NCBI GenBank assembly: GCA_017613595.1
Contig: JAGADM010000046.1
Location: forward strand, 1-10,765
Origin: Lachnospiraceae bacterium
Lineage (GTDB): Bacteria; Bacillota_A; Clostridia; Lachnospirales; Lachnospiraceae
Direction: 5' to 3'
DNA: 10,765 nucleotides
Part shown: piece by piece, positions 6,554 to 10,765 of the stretch
How positions within the stretch are numbered: position 1 is the stretch's first letter
Layout of the letters: every line of letters begins with the position of its first letter
The notes under the pieces: generated by a model
Told to the model about the DNA's origin: nothing
The model's database searches: none
Seen by the model: only the letters and a program-made list of their open reading frames with translations
Program-made: the position numbers and the translations under genes

Positions 6554-7380
6554 TCACTGCTGATTTTCATACGCATACAAGTTTCTCCACCGACAGCAAA
6601 TCCTCACCCGAAAGCATGATTGAATCGGCGATTGCGCGCGGGCTTAAGACGTACTGCATCACCGATCATATGGACTATTTCTTTCCGGAGCACAATGACA
6701 AAGGGTTCACGGAATTCGTTTTTGACCCGGACCTCTATTTTGAGACATTGACCGCTCTCAGGAGCAAGTACCGCGGAAAGATCGATTTACGCATCGGTAT
6801 TGAACTCGGTCTTCGTGACGAACCGGATGTCCGCGAAAAGAATAAAGCGCTTTGCGACGCGCTTATCAATTCCTACCCGTTCGATTTCGTAATAGGCTCC
6901 ACGCATGTGATTGCCCACTTCGATCCTTATTATCGTGAGCGCTGGAACGGCCGCAGTGCTGAGGAAATTGTCCGGATGTACTTCGAGTCGATTCTGTACA
7001 GCGTACGGCACTACGACTGCTTCCATGTCTACGGCCATCTCGACTACATTCTCCGGTATGTTCCCGACGGTGCGGCGCTCGACATGGCGCAGTATGATGA
7101 GTTGATCGATACCATTCTCAAGGAACTGATTGCACGCGGAAAAGGCATCGAGGTCAACACCGGCTGGCTCATAAAAGGCGGTCCTTCCGTCAATCCGAGC
7201 CGTGCGATCCTCGAGAAATACTACGCGTTCGGCGGACGGATCATCACCATCGGATCCGACTCCCATATTCCCGAAAGAATCGGCGGCAGGTTTGACGATG
7301 CCGTGAAGCTGTTAAAAGAAATCGGTTTTAAAGAATATTCCGTATTTCGAAAAGGTAAAGAAAGCCGGCGGAAACTGTAA
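6550..7380 (+). CDS. PHP-domain phosphoesterase, histidinol-phosphatase (HisJ/HisK) family
   Basis: The 276-residue protein has the normal length of the family and a full PHP metal-site set: H7 and H9 in DFHTHT, D39-H40 in ITDH, E85 in GIELG, H119 in GSTHV, H163 in YGHLDY, and D237/H239 in GSDSHIP. Family members hydrolyse L-histidinol phosphate to histidinol in histidine synthesis using a trinuclear metal centre in the cytoplasm. Related PHP proteins act on other phosphate esters, and no other his gene is nearby, so substrate is unproven. Its start codon overlaps the rqcH stop (ATGA), with GGAGG at 6536-6540 inside the end of rqcH, so translation is probably coupled. The stop codon lies within the loop of the terminator hairpin. 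Confidence 0.88.
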   Translation: MITADFHTHTSFSTDSKSSPESMIESAIARGLKTYCITDHMDYFFPEHNDKGFTEFVFDPDLYFETLTALRSKYRGKIDLRIGIELGLRDEPDVREKNKALCDALINSYPFDFVIGSTHVIAHFDPYYRERWNGRSAEEIVRMYFESILYSVRHYDCFHVYGHLDYILRYVPDGAALDMAQYDELIDTILKELIARGKGIEVNTGWLIKGGPSVNPSRAILEKYYAFGGRIITIGSDSHIPERIGGRFDDAVKLLKEIGFKEYSVFRKGKESRRKL

Positions 7381-7392
7381 TCCGCCGGCTTT
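7361..7392. terminator. Bidirectional intrinsic terminator between convergent genes
   Basis: A perfect 12-bp stem (AAAGCCGGCGGA at 7361-7372 and its complement at 7381-7392) encloses an 8-nt loop that contains the TAA of the PHP gene. T-rich sequence follows the GC stem on both strands, longer on the minus strand (CTTTCTTTACC), so it probably ends both the rqcH-PHP transcript and the oncoming minus-strand YD-repeat gene. Confidence 0.85.
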
Positions 7393-7404
7393 ATCTCTGC
7401 TGTG

Positions 7405-8430
7405 TCAATAGATGATGTCAAGATCATCCGTCAGGCACCAGGACTCCGTATTGATTAATTCATCCTCTTTCTCTATCAAAGCCGGATCATAAGGAAGCCC
7501 GAGTTCTCTCCGCTCCTCCGCGGTCAGGTACTCTTCTTTCACAAGGACCATCGCATACTCTCGCTCCTCAATCACAACGAGGCCGCTGTAAATGTCGTCC
7601 TGCACGGCTTTCAGCAGGCTGCCGTCCTTATCATAAGTATACCGGATCTGATACTTTTGATAGGGCGCATTATCCCAATAATCTTCCGTGATCAGATTAC
7701 CTCCGGCATCATATTCGTATTGAATGATTTTCGTATCATATCCGTTTACCGCTTCGGCCGCAAGAACAAGTCTTCCCCAATCATCATACTCAAACCGGCA
7801 TGTCCGAAGTTCCTCCCAGTTGTCGTTGAAATCCGTCCTGAGAACGGTGTTCCCGTCATACGTAAAGCAGCTGCTGTGCCCCTTGGCAAGACCTGTATTA
7901 TATTGCTTCTCAGAAAGACGGTCCTGTGCGTCATATATTTCCCGGTCCTCCGCGGCAGTTTCGTCTGAAAGGATACTATATGCATACCCGCATCCCCAGA
8001 CAGGAATGTGGTAATATACGCCCCCATTGAAATCGGTTCTCAACTGCGCAATCCGGCACCTGTTCTCATCGTCATGCCATTCTTCACCGTTCTCCACATA
8101 CTCGATTCTCACGAGGTTTCCGGAAGCATCATAAAAAAACCGTTCCCGGTAGTTTCCGTAATTCGAAGAAAAATCGGGCAAAGTCTTCCTGATCTGCCCC
8201 TTCACGGCGATTTCCTTAATCCGACCGTAATCGTCAAACTTATATTCCTTGTCGGTTTCCGGAGTCGTGTATCGGGTCACTCTCTTCACCAGATAGTATG
8301 TGCCCGCATTGTCCTCCGCTTTTACAGCCGTACGCTTCTTACCGAATATGACCGCCAGCAGAACCGCTTCCGCAACGATCACAACTGTGCAGACCGCAAT
8401 CACCAGAATTCTCAGGTTCTTACTCTTCAT
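7405..8430 (-). CDS. Membrane-anchored YD/RHS-like repeat protein
   Basis: The 341-residue protein starts with a short basic N-terminus and one hydrophobic segment (about 7-30), so it is either anchored outside the membrane or secreted. The rest holds about seven spaced units of the YD type seen in RHS proteins: FDDYGRIKEI (65-74), YDASGNLVRI (100-109), YDAQDRLSEK (166-175), YDGNTVLRTD (191-200), YDDWGRLVLA (215-224), YDAGGNLITE (240-249) and YDKDGSLLKA (266-275). True RHS toxins are far longer and carry an RHS core and a toxin tip. Neither is present, so this is a small stand-alone YD-repeat protein. A GGGGGA stretch lies before the ATG at 8430-8428. No immunity-like gene is adjacent. Function is unknown, though binding of a carbohydrate or surface polymer is conceivable. 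Confidence 0.78.
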   Translation of the reverse strand: MKSKNLRILVIAVCTVVIVAEAVLLAVIFGKKRTAVKAEDNAGTYYLVKRVTRYTTPETDKEYKFDDYGRIKEIAVKGQIRKTLPDFSSNYGNYRERFFYDASGNLVRIEYVENGEEWHDDENRCRIAQLRTDFNGGVYYHIPVWGCGYAYSILSDETAAEDREIYDAQDRLSEKQYNTGLAKGHSSCFTYDGNTVLRTDFNDNWEELRTCRFEYDDWGRLVLAAEAVNGYDTKIIQYEYDAGGNLITEDYWDNAPYQKYQIRYTYDKDGSLLKAVQDDIYSGLVVIEEREYAMVLVKEEYLTAEERRELGLPYDPALIEKEDELINTESWCLTDDLDIIY

Positions 8431-8607
8431 TGTGCTTCCCCCTTACCCGTACTGATCTTCTCCTGTTCTCCCTAAGCGGCCGATGTAAACACCGACGCGT
8501 AACGCTGTAAGAAGATGTGTTGTAAGTTTAAATGAATGGGAAAATCGGGGCGGTCACAAATATTTATCCGTGTAAAACATCACAAGGACAATAGAATGAC
8601 ATAAACC
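8431..8607. other. Intergenic region upstream of the YD-repeat gene
   Basis: This stretch contains no credible gene. On the minus strand TTGTGA (8580-8585), 17 bp, TATTTG (8557-8562) is a weak possible promoter that would give a leader of roughly 120 nt ahead of the YD-repeat gene. No repeat, operator-like palindrome or RNA structure stands out. Confidence 0.4.
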
Positions 8608-8639
8608 ATGCAGGCTGCAGAATAATCTGCAGCCTGCAT
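8608..8639 (-). terminator. Hairpin terminator after the InlB-repeat/C39-like gene
   Basis: A perfect 13-bp stem (ATGCAGGCTGCAG and its complement) with a 6-nt loop lies about 30 nt beyond the minus-strand stop codon at 8668. On the minus strand the stem is followed by GGTTTATGTCATT, only a short T-run, so termination may be less efficient than at the other hairpins here. Confidence 0.7.
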
Positions 8640-8667
8640 ACATTTCAAATATTCCTTCACTTTCCAA

Positions 8668-10332
8668 CTATTTAACAATTCTGGAGTAACTCGAAAAAAT
8701 ATCATTACTACGATAATTAAAATAACTATTAAAATCTATATACAACTTTTTACCCCACGAAGCAATCTCCAAAAATGTATAATTACCACATTTATAAGTA
8801 GCGGTTACAACAAAGTAATGAGATCCAAAATCATCTACCTGTACAAAATTATAGCCTTGTCTTTCATATACCAAAATCGGATGTTTAGGATTATAAAAGC
8901 TCATAATAACAGGGATATCATTTGAAAGCATTCCTTCAATTCCTCTAAGCATTTCGTCCTTTGTATAATACGTCTTCGTGCTTGAGATTATATCATTTGC
9001 AATTGTCTTTACACTACCTAAACCAATCGCTATAAGCGCGCCATTTTTAAGTAATGCTTTCGCCAACGCTTCAGCACAGGTATCTCCTCCAACCCATACT
9101 GCTTTAACACTTTTACTTGAAAGCCTCTTTTCTAAATAATCATTAATACTGTAGAATGCTTCACCACCTGTAGCATATCTTGCAATATCATCAATTGTTT
9201 TAGATTCCGTTTCGAAATACTTCCTATACTCTTTAAAAGCTGTAAGCCTTGTAATACTTCTCTGTCCGCTGAGATATAAATATGTATTGATAGCTGCTGC
9301 CGCACCACAAGTACTATACGGCATGTATGCTTCGGCTTCTTTACGATTGAAAAAGACGGTTCCTTCTAAACGTCTGATTGCCGCAGGGTCAGCATAATAG
9401 GAGTCGCCTTGGCGAACCCCATAGGTTCCATCCGGAAAATCCGGATCTCCCTTTATAACAACAAAGTTACGATCTTTAATTGACTTTCTTAAATCAGTCT
9501 CAAAAATCGGAGTTGCAAGAACAAGCTTATCCTCTTTTTGCCATACCGGATAAAGAATGATATCCTGAGGAGCAAATTTAATTGTACCCTCAAGTTCATA
9601 CTCTTTCTTTGTTTTATCTTTACTACTACTAGTCCATCCGATTTGAATATACCCACTTCTTTTTAAAGCTATCGCATTAAGTTTAACAGCAGTCCCATAG
9701 ACAAAATTCTGCGTCAATGTTCCCTTACTGAGAGTGTATCCATCAGTTTTGTACGTGATAGTATAAGTATTAGGTGTCCATACTGCGGTGAGTTTGACAT
9801 TCGCAGCTGAAAAAGAAATCTTGTCTCCTTTTTTATATACTTTCCCATTAGGTGCCTTCCACCCACTCAGTGTAAAGCCCTGTTTAGTATAATCCGGTGG
9901 TATCAATGTCACCGGAGTGCCATAAGTGAAGTTCTGGCTCGTTTTACCATTTCTATATATACCACCATTTCCGTCATACGAAATTGTATATGTTTTTCCT
10001 TTCCATATGGCGTATAACGTTGTGTTTTGAGAAAACATAGCATTAGTCGCGCCCGACTGATACATGGTTCCCGTTCCATCACTCTTTGTATTCCAACCCG
10101 CAAGAGAAAATCCATCATAAGTAGTAACCGGCGGTGTTAAACTGAATTTCACACCATACGTATATGTCTGCTTTGTTTCACCGCTCCTCCATGTTCCGCC
10201 TCTTAAATCATATGTAATTGTTACCGTCTTAGCGGCCTGAGCATTGTTTGTCGGAATCATTCCAACTATTATGGCCAACGTCATAACCATAACGACAATG
10301 TTTCTTGTCAGAAGCCTTTTTAATCTCTTCAT
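8668..10332 (-). CDS. Secreted InlB B-repeat protein with C39/papain-like peptidase domain
   Basis: From the ATG at 10332 the product has 554 residues. A signal peptide (basic MKRLKRLLTR, hydrophobic 11-27, likely cut after NNAQA) is followed by three Listeria-Bacteroides/Flg_new B repeats at about 35-111, 113-186 and 188-265, each with a TITYD-like opening, an FxYG turn and a closing LxAxW or YPVW. The C-terminal 290 residues resemble a C39/papain-like fold: candidate nucleophile C342 in YSTCGAAAAINTYL, H505 in GSHYFVVTATY, and ASWGKKLYID at 524-533. The residue where papain has Asn is Ala524, and no obvious oxyanion Gln precedes C342. This start has GGAGG at 10341-10345, 8 nt upstream. In-frame ATGs at 10347 and 10413 are less likely. 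The gene is much more AT-rich than its left-hand neighbours. No LPxTG anchor is present. Confidence 0.82.
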   Translation of the reverse strand: MKRLKRLLTRNIVVMVMTLAIIVGMIPTNNAQAAKTVTITYDLRGGTWRSGETKQTYTYGVKFSLTPPVTTYDGFSLAGWNTKSDGTGTMYQSGATNAMFSQNTTLYAIWKGKTYTISYDGNGGIYRNGKTSQNFTYGTPVTLIPPDYTKQGFTLSGWKAPNGKVYKKGDKISFSAANVKLTAVWTPNTYTITYKTDGYTLSKGTLTQNFVYGTAVKLNAIALKRSGYIQIGWTSSSKDKTKKEYELEGTIKFAPQDIILYPVWQKEDKLVLATPIFETDLRKSIKDRNFVVIKGDPDFPDGTYGVRQGDSYYADPAAIRRLEGTVFFNRKEAEAYMPYSTCGAAAAINTYLYLSGQRSITRLTAFKEYRKYFETESKTIDDIARYATGGEAFYSINDYLEKRLSSKSVKAVWVGGDTCAEALAKALLKNGALIAIGLGSVKTIANDIISSTKTYYTKDEMLRGIEGMLSNDIPVIMSFYNPKHPILVYERQGYNFVQVDDFGSHYFVVTATYKCGNYTFLEIASWGKKLYIDFNSYFNYRSNDIFSSYSRIVK

Positions 10333-10394
10333 TCCCTTTTCCTCCATAAAGAAAAATTTATGCAGTATGTTAAGGGAAAACAAAAAAAGCACAT
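10329..10394 (-). CDS. Candidate 21-codon upstream ORF (leader peptide)
   Basis: On the minus strand an ATG at 10394-10392 is preceded by AAGGGGG and encodes MCFFCFPLTYCINFSLWRKR followed by Glu and TGA. The stop at 10331-10329 overlaps the downstream start codon as ATGA. The peptide is rich in Phe and Cys. Coupling or leader-type control is possible, but SD spacing is tight and a chance ORF cannot be excluded. Confidence 0.3.
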   Translation of the reverse strand: MCFFCFPLTYCINFSLWRKRE

Positions 10395-10430
10395 TACCCC
10401 CTTTCCCAAGCATTCTTTCTCCCTTAACAT
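10367..10430 (-). repeat. Inverted repeat in the leader of the InlB-repeat gene
   Basis: Arms ATGTTAAGGGA (10367-10377) and TCCCTTAACAT (10420-10430) are perfect 11-bp complements separated by 42 nt. Both lie in the transcribed leader between the promoter and the start codon. They could fold into a long-loop hairpin that sequesters the uORF start or, as DNA, form two half-sites for a regulator. Confidence 0.55.
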
Positions 10431-10442
10431 TCCCACATTGAA

Positions 10443-10472
10443 AATATACAATATGCACAACACGCATGTCAA
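10443..10472 (-). promoter_or_regulatory. Sigma-A promoter for the InlB-repeat/C39-like gene
   Basis: TTGACA (10467-10472) and TATATT (10443-10448) on the minus strand are 18 bp apart. Transcription would begin near 10436, giving a leader of about 100 nt before the ATG at 10332. This leader carries the inverted repeat and candidate upstream ORF. Confidence 0.7.
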
Positions 10473-10537
10473 TATTTTAACATTTTTGTTTATTTACAAC
10501 ATTCATTGAACTTATGCACACATACATACTTTACCAG

Positions 10538-10567
10538 TTACAGAATATCATAATAGTTTTGTATAAA
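10538..10567 (+). promoter_or_regulatory. Possible plus-strand promoter of a small transcript
   Basis: TTACAG (10538-10543), 18 bp, TATAAA (10562-10567) resembles a sigma-A promoter pointing right. It would start transcription near 10574, just ahead of an AAAAGGAG site and two strong hairpins. The surrounding DNA is AT-rich, so chance matches are common. Confidence 0.4.
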
Positions 10568-10599
10568 GGCACAGCGAATTCAAAAGGAGACAATGCAAC

Positions 10600-10625
10600 A
10601 GGGTCAGTTCATGTGAACTGACCCT
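10600..10625. repeat. 12-bp near-perfect palindrome
   Basis: AGGGTCAGTTCA (10600-10611) and TGAACTGACCCT (10614-10625) flank a 2-nt centre. As RNA it forms a stem whose innermost pairs must open. As DNA it is a symmetric site suited to a dimeric protein, or a mobile repeat unit. It has no U-run, so it is not itself a classical terminator. Confidence 0.7.
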
Positions 10626-10639
10626 CAGACTGAAGACAA

Positions 10640-10678
10640 ACGCGGTTTTGGAAAACATCCAAAACCGCGTATCTTTTT
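10640..10678. terminator. Strong intrinsic terminator, best on the plus strand
   Basis: A 13-bp stem (ACGCGGTTTTGGA at 10640-10652, complement at 10658-10670) with a 5-nt loop is followed on the plus strand by ATCTTTTT. On the minus strand it lies just after the stop codon of the right-edge gene and is followed by TTTGTCTT, so it can also end that transcript. Confidence 0.8.
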
Positions 10679-10765
10679 ATGCCATAAGAGTTTTTAGCTG
10701 CCTTTTCAACTTAAAAGGCCCATCCGGACCATCCAACAGTCCCTTTCTATCCAACATCTTTGCCA
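10677..10765 (-). CDS. C-terminal end of an unidentified protein
   Basis: The minus strand is open from the right edge to a TAA at 10679-10677 and encodes AKMLDRKGLLDGPDGPFKLK followed by RQLKTLMA. The tail is basic with a Gly-Pro-rich turn (LLDGPDGPFKL). It is placed directly before the 10640-10670 hairpin, as expected for the 3' end of a gene. The visible 28 residues are too few to assign a family. Confidence 0.5.
   Translation of the reverse strand, partial: AKMLDRKGLLDGPDGPFKLKRQLKTLMA

Larger units (their letters stand above)
10574..10680 (+). ncRNA. Candidate small transcript with micro-ORF and two hairpins
   Basis: Between two minus-strand genes, the plus strand holds an ordered set of signals: a possible promoter, AAAAGGAG (10582-10589), an ATG at 10593 opening a seven-codon ORF (MQQGQFM, TGA at 10614-10616), a 12-bp hairpin (10600-10625), and a 13-bp terminator hairpin with a U-run (10640-10678). 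It could be a small RNA, a leader, or a remnant. No larger plus-strand gene follows inside the window. Confidence 0.3.

Noticed and set aside
10333..10467. N-terminal extension of the InlB-repeat protein from upstream ATGs at 10467, 10413 or 10347
   Set aside because: The ATG at 10332 has the best ribosome binding site at ideal spacing and starts a canonical signal peptide. The 10467 start would fall within the -35 box of the promoter. The 10413 ATG has a fair purine-rich site and stays possible but less likely.
10600..10670. Insertion sequence end or CRISPR-like repeat
   Set aside because: The two hairpins differ in sequence and spacing, no transposase is visible, and no repeat-spacer periodicity exists.

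Overview
The window reads as a chromosomal stretch of a Gram-positive Clostridia, most likely a Lachnospiraceae-type organism. This is inferred from AGGAGG-type ribosome binding sites, sigma-A promoters, a YtfJ/GerW sporulation-family protein next to a DUF2953 (YtfI-like) protein, a MAKCEICD-type ribosomal protein L28, and an RqcH/NFACT protein. Most of the window is moderately GC-rich. The last two kilobases are clearly AT-rich.

Left part (1-4664, minus strand): a leftward five-gene cluster starts from a perfect-consensus promoter (TTGACA-N17-TATAAT) at 4726-4754. In transcription order it holds a rhomboid-fold membrane protein with a C-terminal CxxC/CxxC module, a 462-residue helical protein of unknown function, a 103-residue unknown protein (ATGA overlap with the previous gene), a membrane-anchored DUF2953 protein with a long Lys/Pro/Glu/Ala-rich insertion, and YtfJ. 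Beyond it, rpmB (L28) begins from its own promoter and runs off the left edge. The order suggests an envelope- or sporulation-related unit, but no partnership has been shown.

Middle part (4755-7392, plus strand): a divergent promoter region drives rqcH (ribosome-associated quality control, C-terminal alanine tailing) and a histidinol-phosphatase-like PHP-domain phosphoesterase. The two genes overlap by ATGA and end at a perfect 12-bp hairpin that can terminate transcription from both sides.

Right part (7405-10765): a minus-strand membrane-anchored protein with about seven YD/RHS-like units is followed by an AT-rich minus-strand gene. That gene encodes a secreted protein with three InlB/Flg_new-type B repeats and a C39/papain-like cysteine peptidase fold that lacks some canonical residues. 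Its leader, about 100 nt long, contains a widely spaced 11-bp inverted repeat and a candidate 21-codon upstream ORF that overlaps the start codon as ATGA. Further right is a possible independent plus-strand small transcript (promoter, 7-codon ORF, two strong hairpins, U-tract), then the C-terminal end of an unidentified minus-strand gene.

No tRNA, rRNA, CRISPR array or recognisable transposase was found. The most interesting parts are the AT-rich islet on the right and the poorly characterised five-gene cluster on the left.
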